Assembly (NCBI GenBank): GCA_033807695.1
Contig: CM066303.1
Span: forward strand, 496,001 to 560,000
DNA from: Daedaleopsis sinensis
Taxonomy: Eukaryota; Basidiomycota; Agaricomycetes; Polyporales; Polyporaceae
Reading direction: 5' to 3'
DNA: 64,000 nt
The translations under genes and the position numbers were made by a program. Shown in pieces: positions 12,095-24,351 of this stretch (its first letter is position 1; the number at the start of each line of letters is the position of its first letter). The notes below the pieces were generated by a model. The model made no database searches. It was given only the letters and a program-made list of their open reading frames with translations, and was not told where the DNA came from.

Positions 12095-13172
12095 ACTCAG
12101 AAGGGCATTGGAAGACAAGAGACTCGGAAGTGCGACCGACAACTGTCTTGAGGCTTACGCTGTACCAGACTCGTCGACGACGACAATGATCATAAGTTCG
12201 TTCAGCTGGAGCCCCTCAGAGTATCATACTGTGTATACAAGGAACGCAATTCCTGTCCTTTTCAAAGCTTGAACGAGCATTGCATCGAACAGCGAACAAG
12301 TGCAACGGAATCGATTCCAAAAATCAAGTCGGAGACGTGTCTTCCTGCCGGATGGATCCGGGTCGGTCACACCGGAGTTCCTAGCGCCCACGAGGTCGAG
12401 TGTTGGGATTTTACATGGAGACAAGTACGTGTTGAAGCTTCTAAGTACATTACTCCTGGTGGTGTCGTTCAGTTGTTCTACTAAGGATCTCCGCAACGCG
12501 TGTTCTGCCTGTCCGGCAAACGAACCACATAAAAAGCCCATGGCCCGGCGCGCATTGTTGCCCTCGACGAACAGCCTGCTCGCATAGTGTCCCTCCATCC
12601 GAGCCTGGAATTGTCGCTGCGTATGCCGTCATATGCATATGTGCTTCAGTTCTATCCCGAGGCTGCTTAACATCCCTATCCTCTCCCCTACGTCGTCATC
12701 GGCCAATGGTGAACGTCAAACGCTGAGCAGTGACGGATGACCTCGGCGAAGTCAAGTTAGTCCTTGGGATTTGCCGTAGCCGTCGGCTGGGCGTCCTTTT
12801 ACTTCTACTCGAGACTCCTTCTAGAGCGCAATTCCGAACCCCGCCAGTGAGTCTCCCTCAATGTACGCGTCCCTCTATGCTATCCACCCATTACGACGGG
12901 CTACCGTACTCGTCCCCATCCCTCCCCGCTCGTCTATCCTGTAGTCTCTTGACGCATAAGAGGTTTTCTAGATGCGCTTCTATTGGCTCCGTGCAGCAAC
13001 AATTGACCGGTCTCGTTCATCGAGGCACACGCTGATATTAGGTTCATAGCTCAGGTATATTAGGACGTCGCGTCCACAGTGAGACCATGCTCCCACTTCT
13101 CTCTCAGCTCTATCTCTAACAGGTGCACTGACATCCTCATCTTTGTGCGTTCCCTCGTCTACAATTCTGACT
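12095..13172. other. Intergenic, nothing recognised
   Basis: A minus-strand open frame of 124 codons (12224-12598) has no recognisable domain and overlaps the 3' side of the barrel gene. I do not call it a gene. Confidence 0.5.
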
Positions 13173-14671
13173 ATGCGCGACCCTCCAGACTCGACCTCGA
13201 TGGCCACTGGCAATACCCGCTACATCCCGCCTGAAATAACGGACCGTATCATCGGGTCCGTGGAGGAGGGCTCTAATGATACTTTCCTGAGCTGCGCGCT
13301 CGTTTGTCATGCATGGCTGCCCGCGAGCCGACTCCGCCTTTTCAGGACCGTCCTCCTGTCCCCACCCTCATACGATCTCTTCAACCCTAGCGTCGTGCAC
13401 TCCCACAGCATGGAACCATGGCTCAAACATATCCACACCTTGCGCTACGACGGCCGCTCATCTGGAGCCGGCGACGAGGCTGGGGGCTCAGAGGGTAGCC
13501 GCGATATGTCAGCATACGCTATACGCGCCACCTCATCCTGCGAGGGGCGGAAGAGGAGCACAGAGTGCCTCGTGCACGATCTCGCAGGCCGTCTCCCGAA
13601 CGTGGCGACGCTGCACCTCGAGAACGTCGACTGGGTCTGGCACGCCCCACACCCCAGCATATATATCGTCTTATCCGCCTTCCCCGCCATCCACACGCTC
13701 ACACTTTTCAAATGCATGCTCGCCGCTCTCCGCGCTGCCCCACCTGGGCCGTCTCCATCTTGACTGCGTCGAGTGGCCCCCGACAAGGCGCGCGACGCTG
13801 CACGCCCCGACCGCAGCGGCAGCTCTCACCGCGTGGCACGCTCCCGATCGCGTGCGCCCTGCTGTCGTGTCGCTTTTTGTGAGGATTGTCCGAGACGACT
13901 GCTTTGAAGAGCTTCTGGCATGGCTCGCGCGCACGGCTACCTGCCGCTCGGTCAAGAACATTCAGTTCTGGCCTGGCGCCGGACCTGGAGAGAGCAATTC
14001 CCGGTGGGCAGGGAGTCAGATTGCGTTCATGCGCGCCGTCGCGGGATCTGTGGAGAGCCTGAAAGCCCCAAGGCTGACTGCAGGTGTGGATCCATGCTTT
14101 CGCATGTTGCGCACTTTTTCACATTGAACGCACGGCTGACGTCTGTCCTTATACACAAATTTTGACCCTGCTCTACCAAGACCTCTTGCGCCTCCCCCTT
14201 TCCGACATGGTCAATTTGCGGAGCCTTGTAGTCGAGCTTGACGTCGTCCGTCCACACAGCCCATGGAGCACTCTTGCGTCCGTGCTCCAGCACTTTTGCG
14301 GCCGACATCTCGAGGAACTCATCGTCTACTATCTATCCGTTACCACGCAAGAGCAAGCATCCTCGTCGGACAGGAGGACATGTTATCCGGGCAGTTCGAG
14401 CTCTCGCGAGGATCCTCCCGAGACCGCCTCCCCTATGACACCCCAGGTGGAAGACGAAGGCATAGAGGCACTGGACTCCGTGTTCTCCGGGGAACGTTTC
14501 CAGCGGCTCACCATCGTACGCATCCATCTACTTGTCTATCGAGACGTCTCGGCCGACGTGTGCGTGCGCCTGACCCACGATGAGAGCACGGCAGTGAAAG
14601 AACAGGTCGCGTCTGGAGTTCAGCGCAAGCTCCCACAGCTGCACGCGCGCGGAGTTCTCCAAGTCGTGTGA
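13173..14671 (+). pseudogene. F-box/LRR-like protein related to the tandem array, frameshifted
   Basis: From ATG 13173 the product has a clear F-box: YIPPEITDRIIGSV, then ALVCHAWLPASRLRLF, then DLFNPSVVHSHSMEPWLKHI. A leucine-rich stretch follows (DLAGRLPNVATLHLENVDW). The same order and spacing occurs in the four array genes. The frame ends early near 13760; the conserved LPHLGRLHLDCVEW continues in the next frame, beside an apparent loss of about eight residues, so an out-of-frame deletion near 13710-13745 is likely. The second part reaches LTA at 14083, where an intron (14084-14180, 97 bases) joins DLLRLPLSDMVNLRSL and runs to TGA at 14669-14671. The intron sits exactly where intron 3 lies in the array genes. 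F-box proteins recruit substrates to SCF ubiquitin ligases; this copy would be broken unless the slip is a sequencing error. Confidence 0.75.
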
Positions 14672-15066
14672 TGCGGGACAACAAGCATTTATTTTGGCAT
14701 GGCCGGTGTGTATTTCTCGCACCGTTAGGGGTGTCCTATCAAGCTCATTGTCCTACCTCTTCGTGAAGACGCTATCTAGCTCCGATTCCGTGAGTATTTC
14801 ACCGCCCGTGGTACCTGCCTGCGCCATGTACGGTTGTTTTCCCACAAGTCGCTCTCTGAGTTATCTTGTTCCGCAACCTCTTGGAAGGATCGCTTCTGTC
14901 GGGGGAACGGCCGCATGGCATCTATACTGTCAAAGAACTCAAATATGTGCGAACAGTATGATAGCTACATGATACGCAAGCATGTGCTCTGTGTGTATGA
15001 GCCGACGTCGGTGGAACAATTTTACTCGCATCCTCCCCCTTGCGGTTGCAGGGACTCGTCTCAAAG
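14672..15066. other. Intergenic between converging genes
   Basis: This is the 3' flank of both the F-box relic (plus) and the MARVEL gene (minus). Nothing recognised. Confidence 0.5.
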
Positions 15067-16143
15067 CTACACCTGCGGGTGCCCGTTCGCGTTCATCGGG
15101 TGCGGACTTGCAGGATGGCCATGTACCCCGGGCTGCGGCTGTAAGACGGCATGGGGAAGAGGCTGGTTATATCCAGTCCCCTGAGGCGAGCCATATCCCT
15201 GGGGAGAAGAATATCCCGTGGTCTGGGGCGACAACGCGCCCTGCTGGGGTGGGTAGCCGTACTGGCCGGCGTTGGTGTTGAGCGCAGCGGTTGCGTGCGG
15301 CTTGTCCGACGCGCCCGGGGTGGAGATGGGCCCCATGGCTGTGTCCGAGCCCTTGAGTTGTATCTCCTTGACAGACCGCTGCCAGACGTAGTTGCTGCGG
15401 TGGGCCTGGACGAGCAGGATCACGAGAAGCGTAACAGTGTACGCCCAGACTGTGCAGGATGGAAGCGGTCAGCGTGCGACGGTTCAGGTGCACGGCCGAA
15501 TGTATGGGGGGGTGACCGGGAGAATGATCGGTACATGCATGCAAAGGTGACACTTACGTGCGAGCCATGCAAGGAAGCCAAACGCCGCAGCGGCAGACGT
15601 CTCGGAGCAAACAGTGCGGTCGATGACGAAATACCATGCGTTGCATTGGCCCAGCTGAGACGCGATAGCCGCAGCAGAACCTCCGGTAGCGAGCATCATG
15701 ACGCCAAGGAAGCCTGTCCATCGCACATACTTGTCAGAGAGAGCCGGTAGGAAGCCGGGTGCTCAGCGTACCTAGCCACGCCAATTCAACGACGATCATC
15801 GACGTGAACGCACCCGTCCGGAGCAGATCGATGATCAACCTGAATATGCAAGGGATGAATAGGTAACTTCTTTGGGTTGGGACGTCAGAGAAAGGGTACA
15901 TACATTGCAGGGACAGATACGAGGGTGAGGACCGCAGTGGCGACAGCGAGACCTTCCCAAGCGAAGATCTGACCGATGACGGACAACGCATGTGATCCTA
16001 CGCCCAGGAGCGCAATCGCACATATTGATGCCCATACTGTACGATGGTTTACACTTGTTAGCAGCCGTCACTCAACACCACCGTGCAAAGATGACATTGA
16101 ACGCACCGAGTACAACGAAGCGCAGGATAGAGAGCCAGTACAT
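15067..16143 (-). CDS. MARVEL-domain integral membrane protein
   Basis: Five exons on the minus strand: 16143-16107, 16036-15904, 15839-15772, 15713-15558 and 15449-15067. Introns have good GT-AG ends, and the parts join in frame to 258 residues. There are four hydrophobic segments: around YWLSILRFVVLG/VWASICAIALLG; GLAVATAVLTLVSVPAM; FLGVMMLATGGSAAAIAS; and FGFLAWLALWAYTVTLLVILL. Two Cys (QCNAW and TVCSE) sit in the loop before the last helix. This is the four-helix MARVEL layout found in fungal plasma-membrane and vesicle proteins. The tail of about 100 residues is cytosolic and rich in Gly, Tyr, Pro and Gln, with repeats such as GYGSPQGTGYNQP. Function is membrane organisation by family only. 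No operon-like link to neighbours. Confidence 0.85.
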
Positions 16144-17265
16144 TGTGATTATGATCCTTGGGCCGTATCGTACGTGGATGACTGTAGAGGGTGGCTGGGA
16201 CGCTTCAAGGGAGGTGGACGTGAGTAAGAGAGTACTGAGCGCAGAATGTAGACGGGACGCACCCTGGATGAGAAGGCCGGCTGGAGAGTGAGGTGCGAGT
16301 GCATGACTACCCGTACAGTTTTATGCAGCGTGGACAAAGGAAGGGCGCGGCGCCCTGGCGCGTATTTGACAATTTGTGTTCGTCCTTGGGTACCGGGACA
16401 AGCACAAATGTAGTGGCGTGCCGAGAAAATAGATCTCGTAGACGTACGTCAGTTACGGATGTTGGACATGCCTAGCTGACCGTTTCTACTAATCATGGTA
16501 TCCTTGGCAGATATCAAAGAGCGAGCGCAGATGCTTGACGCCGTCACTTACGGCGACAACTGGTCGAATGCGATGTCGACAGGCGTACATGGAAATCCCG
16601 ATCCTTACTTGAGCGTTTGTCTGGTGGTTCTTAGCGCACATCAGGCAGTTGCGATCGTGCTTTCCCTGCAACAATCACCGCACCCGAGCCGCCTTCGATG
16701 TCCACATCGGCACTCGTAGGTCGTTTGTCCAATTACGAGCGCGTGACGCGTGCTGCGGGTGGATTTACTACTAAATCAAAGTAACTCCACGGTCGGGACT
16801 TGCGGACACGCACCGGGAGAGCACAGGCAGATGCTGAGATTCACTCATAGAAAGCATCACGTACGCGCCAGTCACCGCAAGATTCTTTGAGGTGTCGATC
16901 GTCCTTGCGCGCGTCCGCAAACTCCGCGTCCTCCGTAACCGAAGGTCAACAAGGCTGGAAAGAACCCGCACGGGTCGTGCGCTCACGGGCTCGATCGCAC
17001 CCGCTTGCCGCATCCTGAACGAATATTACCTCGTCTTTTAGGTCGTACTACTCTCGACTACGTACACGCCGAAGTGATTTCCGTACCAGATAGCAATTGG
17101 CAGGGAGCACCTGTGAGAGATGAACCATACCAGTTATAGATGCAGTCCAGACATATTGTTTCCTTGGAGCCTAAAAACATTTATAACGAGTCAAATGCAG
17201 TTGAAGCTTGATGGACTAATACGGATCCTGGAGTGCGTAGCGGCGTGACACGGGTAACATGGTCA
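16144..17265. other. Intergenic, nothing recognised
   Basis: It holds the MARVEL 5' flank and the 3' flank of the P450. A minus-strand frame at 16771-17013 (80 codons) has no domain I recognise. Confidence 0.5.
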
Positions 17266-19528
17266 CTAGGCCACGGAAGTGTCTTCGTACGAATGTAGCA
17301 CCAGTCGCTCGGCCTGCGTGGATCGCGGCTTCAGGCTGCAGCGACAATCTTCTGGATATCTGCAGGCCGCGCAAACAGTGTTTATAGTCAACGATACGCA
17401 CACCCGCACACTTTCTACAGCCACAGACACGAGATTGAGAACACGCTACTCACACAAAGATTGATCCGACTGGCTTCGGCTCGATAGTGATGACTTCCCC
17501 GTGTTCGTCCAGAGGAGGCGTGATGTCGAGCGTGTGGAGCGTCATCGCGACATTTATAAACAACGAGGCCTCGGCGAAGGCCATTCCCGGACATTTCCTG
17601 CAGACGAGGAACTCGTCAGTTCAGGTTTATGTAGAAGCGAGCGGCGACTGTGATTTCCGACTATTGCTGGCAGACGTGCAGGACAGCTCGCGAGCACTCA
17701 CCTTCGTCCATACCCGAACGCGAAGTCGGACGGGTCACGAACGCTAGTGTCGATCTTCCCATCCCGCATGAAGCGTTCGGGGATGAATCGCTCCGGATCC
17801 ACATACGCCTCTGGATCATGGAGACACGCCCTGTGGACGATTCCAGACGTCAGAATGGCGGCACCATAACGTAGTCCCCACGATCTCTCGGATCTGGAAC
17901 AAGTTGCAAAGGTCATGTACATACCATGTCAATGGAATGAGTGCCGTGCCTCGTGGAATGAAGAAGCCGCGGTACTCGAGGTCCTCGCTCGTGTAGTGCG
18001 GGACACCGTTCGGGATTGCGTTCTGCCACCGCAGCGCCTCCTTTACCACCGCGGAGACATACGGTAGCGTGGCCTGGTCTGCATGTGTGGGAAGGCGGTG
18101 CGGGCCGACGACCGAGTCGAGCTCGCGCTGCGCTTTGCGCTGCACGTCCGGGTAGAGCGACATGGCGAGGAAGAAGAACTGGAGGGTCGTGTATGTCTGG
18201 TGGGCATCTCGATGAGCGATCGTCATATACAATGAGCGGGGGTATGCGACGTACGGTATCGACAGCGCCTGATGAGTAGGCAGACGGTAGAGATGTGAAG
18301 CGGGTGATCAGATCTTGCGATAGTTGACTGCGTGCGGCCCACGGAGACGCACCTTCAAACGCGGTGACTGCGACATTCCTTGCGATCTCCTGCATCTCCA
18401 GGGCCTTCTCTTTGTCCATGTCTTCTTCCATCTCCTGTAGGATATTCCCTACGACAGAAGGTGGTGCATCGCCTCGCTCCTTCAAATGATATCAGCCGGG
18501 CGACACGCTCACTCCTCAGGAAGAAGATCTCACCACCGCCCTTTTAGTGAGCCCGAAGAGCCCCTTCTTCACGTGCCGCGAGCTCTCCCGCCACACGGCC
18601 AGTTCTTGAACCTGCCGGCCGGCGAGGGGCACCCACGAGGGAGCTTTCTGCAGTATCGGCAAGTACTGCACAAAGAATCGCCCGGGAGTGAGGGCCTGCA
18701 CGCCCTCAAGGACACTCTCCATGAGCGCAACGTTCTTGTCCCGCTTTTCGGCAACCTCGAGGCCGTATACAGTCTTTACAATGGACGCGGCGAACGTGCT
18801 GTCGATATGCAAAATACCAGGTTAATCGCATACATTGTGACCAAGAGTGGGCACTCACTATCGTATGTGCTCGCGCAGGTCTTGCGGCTCATTCAGCAGC
18901 CTCCTGAGGAAGAGCTGCGCGTAACGCCGCTGGATCTGCTGGTGTTCCTCGCTCGCTGCGGAGGCCGAGAACTGCTGGGCGAAGACACGCCGGTGCTGCC
19001 GCCACACGTGCCCGTACGGCATGAGCCCGATATTGAAGTCCTGCCCGGACCTGCACTTCGAGGAAACGCACATCGCCTCTAGTCAGCACCAATACCGGTT
19101 TCGGGGTCTCATGAACTGATAGTACGTACAGCGAGGTGAGTGCGGAGTGCTCCCTGTCCGAGGTGACAGCGGAGCGCTCGTCGAGCAGGTCCGAGACGGC
19201 ATCCGCGCTTCCGAGCAGGACCACGTCCTGTCCGAGGACCGGAACATATACGACATCACCTGGCTTGCAGATGAGTCTGGACTCTTACAGAGCTGAACGA
19301 GATAGCAAAAGCCTCACCGTATACGCGGCAGAGCTCCCTATGGGCGCGCCATGGCTCGGGATGCTGCATGTGCACGATGTTGCCCAGGAAGGGCAGCGAC
19401 TTCGGCCCCGGAGGCAGCGTGCGTCCACGCGTGCGACGCTGCCATCGGATCCTTGAGAGGACGTAGGCCACTGTGAAGAGCGCGAGGAGGAGGACTACGA
19501 CGGCATTCGAACCCGCTAAGTAGAACAT
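17266..19528 (-). CDS. Cytochrome P450 monooxygenase (copy 1)
   Basis: Ten exons: 19528-19318, 19259-19130, 19050-18859, 18798-18534, 18479-18353, 18268-18255, 18196-17925, 17830-17702, 17597-17454 and 17359-17266. They sum to 1578 bases, 525 residues, a normal P450 length. The N-terminus is a membrane anchor (residues 2-22), then a basic stretch and the proline hinge LPPGPKSLPFLGN. The oxygen-binding helix reads GAVDTT and is spelled by a 14-base exon. ExxR is in KEALRW, the PERF region is DPERFIPERF, and the haem-binding loop FGYGRRKCPG carries the ligand Cys. All catalytic motifs are intact. It resembles the O-methylsterigmatocystin-oxidoreductase-like P450s common in basidiomycetes and would sit in the ER, taking electrons from P450 reductase; substrate unknown. 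The start at 19528 was chosen because the anchor begins there. Exon structure matches the paralogue at 24352-26483. Confidence 0.93.
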
Positions 19529-20206
19529 AGCTGTTGGATACTTGTAAATGCTATACCGCGTCGCTGTCGAGGGAGCGGGACGATGCCACGTGCAGGGAGA
19601 TTGCAAGAGTAGAGCGATCAGCAGGCTAGAGGAGGATGAGGGCTCTGGGAGAGTTAGCGATGGTGGTTCATTGCTGAGAGTGCTATATACCATCTGCCTG
19701 TGAGTCGAGGTGGAGTGAGTCCTTCCCGTTGAGACACATTGTAAGCATACCTTCCGGTTGACTTCTTCCAAGCTTTGGATTGGACGTAATAACGCGGCGC
19801 GCACAGCGCGTTAAGCTGGTTCGGTGTTGACTCATGTTTCCGCCATTGAGGCAATCCACATCCAGTCTGGCCGCCTCAGCTGCAGCTGCTTGCAGTCAAG
19901 ATTCGGATCTAGTTCTGGGAAGCAGCTGCCAAGAGTGCATCATGATAGGAGCGGGAGCGTTGTAGGTATACCCACCTGCTATCGAATGCAATGTCGCTAT
20001 CAGAGGGTGTTACAGTTCTGCGTCCTATAGATCGACCCGGCGGGAGGCACCTAACAGCCATGCGTTCTGCGCACCCGTTAAGTGATCAAGGTTCCCGCGG
20101 GATAGAGAACACTCTTCACCTACAGTACACTACGCGCGTCTGCGCGGCCTCCGATCCCGCCGCCCTAGAGCGACTGTATACTGAGCGGGTGCGCACTGCC
20201 TACATC
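19529..20206. other. Intergenic, P450 promoter side
   Basis: A TATATA occurs at about 19683-19688, roughly 155 bases before the P450 ATG. The reading frame upstream of 19528 is open to 19804 but low-complexity, and looks like leader rather than protein. Confidence 0.4.
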
Positions 20207-20464
20207 TCACATGAAGCTGAGCATCCCAGGCTTGGCAAGTAGAGAAGGCACCACGTACATGCGGCGGAAAGTCTTCAGAGAGAAGGACGGGCAAGGCGGG
20301 AGCCTGCAATGGTAGCGGTCGCGGAGGATGCCCTCGTCGCCGTCTGATAAACAAAAACATGCATACATATCGAATACAGTATACATCAGTGACTGGGCCG
20401 TCGCGTTCGCGAGATGGTGCACGACGAGCGTACCTGTTGAGAGGGACGACTGATGCGATATCAT
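20207..20464 (-). CDS. Possible small two-exon protein, hypothetical
   Basis: ATG at 20464 with a 31-base exon ending ACAG|GTACGC, a 90-base intron ending TTTATCAG, and a second exon 20343-20207 give 55 residues (MISHQSSLST then DGDEGILRDRYH and KTFRRMYVVPSLL). The splice sites are good and the joined frame is open, but there is no known domain. The start exon and donor have a decayed duplicate at about 20640-20720 in which a TGA interrupts the frame. It could be a remnant of a larger gene. Confidence 0.22.
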   Translation of the reverse strand: MISHQSSLSTGTLVVHHLANATAQSLMYTVFDMYACFCLSDGDEGILRDRYHCRLPPCPSFSLKTFRRMYVVPSLLAKPGMLSFM

Positions 20465-20944
20465 TGCTTGAGGACGCGGTGTGTGGTCGCGTGTTGGACT
20501 GACTGATACGATGCGGCGGCCGCGCATGTCCTTGCAATTCGTTGTCGTCCGTCCGCAAGCGAGATACAAATGTTCAGTGAGGTTCTGCTGTGGCTACACA
20601 CGCATTACTCTACCGTCTGACGAAAGAAAAAAGCGCATCTGATCCAGAGTTCATCAGTGATTCAGCCGTCACTCGCGAGGACGAGCGTACCTGTTCACAG
20701 ATGCGATGTCATTGGGCGAGGACGCTATGCGTCTTGTGTCGCACCAACCGAGACCTGATTCTCGACGGCGCATTTCTTTGCAAGCTGCTGCCGGGCGTCC
20801 GCGATGCTAGGCGAGATACGGATGTCCATTGATACTGTAATGTTGTTACATGCGTAATCTCCTACCTGTAGCCAAAACAGACGTGATATGAGCGTCGACT
20901 CGTCACAGATAAAAGCTGCACCAGCATTATTACGCACCGTACAT
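20465..20944. other. Intergenic with short duplicated segment
   Basis: A segment around 20390-20490 is repeated at about 20655-20760 in the same orientation. Shared landmarks are GACGAGCGTACCTGTT and a GATGCGATRTCATTG stretch. No gene recognised. Confidence 0.4.
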
Positions 20945-22870
20945 CGACATAGGGCCTAAAGAACGTGTATGCTCCGCATGACGCTATGGGACGCCTCCAA
21001 TCGCAGCCACACACCCGCGCTCGCATGACCGCTGACGCTGACGCCGGCTCCATCTTCCAAGCCGCATGTTCGTGTCGGGAGGTCTGTTGGTCGCCGCCCC
21101 CAATGGATTGGGTGCTTGTATATCGTCGGGGCTTGCGACACGTGCATAAACCCACTCCGGGGTGATGATTCCTCAACTCCATCTACTATACTGGCCCGGA
21201 TCGGCCGAGTGAAGGGGCTAGTCACGATGCAACGACTTCCCCATAGCTATCGGGGATGTAGATATAGTCCGGGATACTGCAATCGCCTCAATCGGATAAT
21301 GTTCGGTGTCCATGTCAGCGTGCATCTCACAGTGAGGTCCCGGAAACGCCGAAACAACTGCCGACAGCGCAGGATGAGTATGGGTCATTCATCCTCGGGA
21401 TGCGCAGTCCGAGGAGGGCAGAGGCACGGAGGGCAAACGGGGAGTGTAGCGTCGAGGATTTTCAACGAAGCGCAAAGCCAGCTCGGACTGAGGGGAGGGA
21501 GAGCGCATCGCAATGACGTTCGATAGCCGCCATAAGTACGAGAACAGAAAGCTCGCAGGATGAGGTGTACGCCTACCACGCGGGGTCCTGTTAGGTGGCT
21601 CGATATGGGACAAGGCGACGGGTGGTATCCAGTCGAACATCAGTTTAGGATGGTACGGCAGAGATCGACCACGCTCGAGTGTTGCGTGCATGCCTGTACG
21701 GGCGATGGATGCTGCGAGCTTGAAGATGCAGACTAGGCGAAGAGGTGATAAAGAACCCGATGGAATAGGCGACGCCGAGATGCGCTCCGAGAGCTTGATG
21801 TGCGTTGACGTTGAATCTGGAAGCTGTGGTGTACTTGACGACCTCTTCTGGGGCTTTCAGGGTAGAAATCTCACCTTGCAAAGACCTCGGTGGTGACGAT
21901 CCCGGACGGCACCCATAGTTCGTCGAAGCGGCGCGTGATGCGCATGGTGAGCATCTGCTCCGAAGCTTTGATCGCGGGGAGATGGAGGGTGGCTTCTTAT
22001 GATGCAACCGAGGTCACCTCGGACTGAGGATGACATGTAAATGAGGCCCTCACCCCGGCAGATCTAGAAGCACTTGGGTAGATACGCAGACGAGTGTATG
22101 GGGTATACTCACAGGTTCTTCTATCTCCCCAGCGTCCGCGACACGAGCTCCTAAGTCGAGTCCGACAATCTGCTCTGCCTTCCGGCGCTGTCGCGCTTGA
22201 GTAGCAGACGAACGCGAATGAGCTCTGCAGATGATAGTTGATAGATGGATGCAGGTCGACGAGGTCTTGAAGGATTCCCCGCCCCGAGGGACAGCATGAG
22301 ACCACCCAAGAGTTGTGGAACGAACGGAGAGGCGAGGCGAAATTAACAAGGAGGGATATATGTACGGAGATCCGATACATAGAGGGTGAGTCACAACTGA
22401 GTCTCATCCCGGAGCAAGAAGGTCGCCAGCCAGCTCAAGGGCAGCTGGGGTCATCAAGTGGCGGCTGCAGAGATACATTGGGTGGATATGCAGAAAGAGA
22501 GAGCTTTAGTGTACTCACAAGTATGTTCTATATTCCCCACTGTCCGACTCGAGCCCATCCGAAAACGTGTGCAGGTATCAGAGCCAAAGCCAGATCAAGG
22601 GCGCGATCGATTGTCGTTAGAGTCCAAGGGAAAGGAATAATTTCTATGGCAGATGATGGCACGGTAGTAGTAAGAGCAAGTCAGTACGTGTCGTGTTGAG
22701 GGACTCGGCGCTCTTGGTCGCAGTCTGCAGACTGGAAAGGTACGGCAAATACCGGAGATCCACGTGGCGGCGCTTACACTCGCAACGCCGCGTTGGACTC
22801 TGCGTTCAACCAACGTTCAACATCATCCAGCAGTCTGTGTTATGATGTGAGGCTCGCTGCTCTTATGAAC
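20945..22870. repeat. Stray partial copy of the downstream ~9.5 kb unit
   Basis: The order of landmarks follows part of the array unit. The best match is unit C near 47-48.9 kb: ACAGCATG-GACCACCCAAGAGTTGTG, GAGAGGCGAGGCGAAAT and AAGGAGGGATAT (about 22281-22360 versus 48320-48390). Further matches are the GTACTCACA...TTCC...CCGACTCGAGCCCATCCGA stretch (22513-22562 versus 48570-48620) and GGAGATCCACGTGGCGGCGC (22756 versus 48800). It lacks the F-box gene and the isopropylmalate-synthase relic. It also keeps a minus-strand stretch (about 21895-22005) absent from the other units, reading RRFDELWVPSGIVTTEVFAR, which looks like a real exon of an unidentified gene. Confidence 0.6.
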
Positions 22871-24351
22871 TCACTATACCACAACACAGAGACTTTGGGA
22901 TAACTTCTCCACCTCTCAGCTAAGTCACCATCACTACTGAGTACTACTCAATTCACGCTAACCGATATTTGGCACTTGCCGCACTGCTCAGGGATGGCTG
23001 ACGTTCACATATGTGCTGGTAATATGACACAGGTTACAGACTATCCCAGCGCTAATTTTGCCGTGTCAGGCCCCCGATGCTTTTATTCGATGCGCCGTGT
23101 CTAGCGGAACTGAGGCAAGCGAGCAGAGCCACCACAGCAGCACGGTTCCGTAGTTACCGACCTTGTCGTGACTGTAAGGTACGCCCACTCTGGTCGGAGT
23201 CCGGTCGCTGTGTGGGCATCACATGCAGTTTAAGGGGGGATGGGGTAAGTAGTGGATATGCGCTTGCGACGGGAGCGGAGGCATCGGTCTACTGTGCGTT
23301 CTCATTGCACCACATCGTGTCCTCGAGTGTGAGTAAAGTTTGTCACACGTTTCGTGAGGTACTTCTCAACTTGCTAACTTACGTGCTACAGGGTGGCAGT
23401 GTACGCCCAATCGCGATGTCTGCGAAATATGTATCTTTGCGTTGGTCCGAACTTTGGGTTCTGGTGTAGCTGCTGATCATCCATTGTCGGCCAGCGCACG
23501 ATTCACATGTTATCAGATCCCTCTGCTGCTTGCTGCTGAGACGATTGTCATAGATTAGAAGTGATCTTTCAGGGGCGAGCCGGGGCAAGTGCTCCGAGTA
23601 CTTACAACGATCCCGCTGGTACTAGCCTAGGAGCGAGGCATACATAGCATTCCAATACCAAAATTCCAACGTTTACCCGCTCGTCCAGTGATATCTCCGG
23701 GCCTTAAAATCAAGGTGCGCTGCGTTCGGGTCCGTGTGTGTACTCAGGTACTCAACATAAGCTAAGCTAGTCACATCTGTGCCTTGTCGTTGCTGCTACA
23801 CCTTGCCATCTGGGTACAAGGGTGACGCGCGTCTACTGGATAGGCTCTTTTTTTGCCTCCGGATGATCTCTCTCTCTCGCTGGCCTCGCACGTTTCATGC
23901 CGTGATACTCTTGGTACTACTTACGTACATCCCTACGCTCTAGTCTGCCCGATATGACGGAGCTCTCTCCCTTGTGACAATGCGATAGCAGCGATCCGTT
24001 AGAACTCCCCCAGTACTTATGGGAACTACTGACCTAATCCCTGATTTTATGATTCGCGGTGTCGATAACTGCAGGTGCTACAGATTTGAAGTAGCTCTCA
24101 AGGTGGACAGGTCAGAGGTGAGTTTTCGTGTCAATTGTGCTTGAGAGATGGTGCCTCAATTTGCAAACACAGACTGTACGCTATGGTCCTCATTCGCATA
24201 CAACATCGCATCCGCAATGCCGTTGAGCCCCCGTCTGCATGCACAGCACAATTTGTGTGCCTCTAGATATAACGCCTCGTCGCAGAAGACCTACTCTCGT
24301 TAACTGACGAGTATCCCCTCGCCTCCAACAGTCTTGCACTACATACGCGCC
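22871..24351. other. Intergenic upstream of P450 copy 2
   Basis: Nothing recognised apart from the promoter noted below. A plus-strand frame at 23077-23469 is the longest, with no known domain. Confidence 0.45.
24268..24273 (+). promoter_or_regulatory. TATA-like box of P450 copy 2
   Basis: TATAAC lies about 80 bases before the ATG at 24352. Assigned from sequence and spacing only. Confidence 0.3.

Noticed and set aside
12224..12598. 124-codon minus frame after the barrel gene
   Set aside because: No domain, no promoter, and no supporting splice or homologue signal.
19500..19525. tRNA T-arm-like GGGTTCGAATGCC on minus strand
   Set aside because: It is part of the P450 N-terminal coding sequence and no cloverleaf surrounds it.
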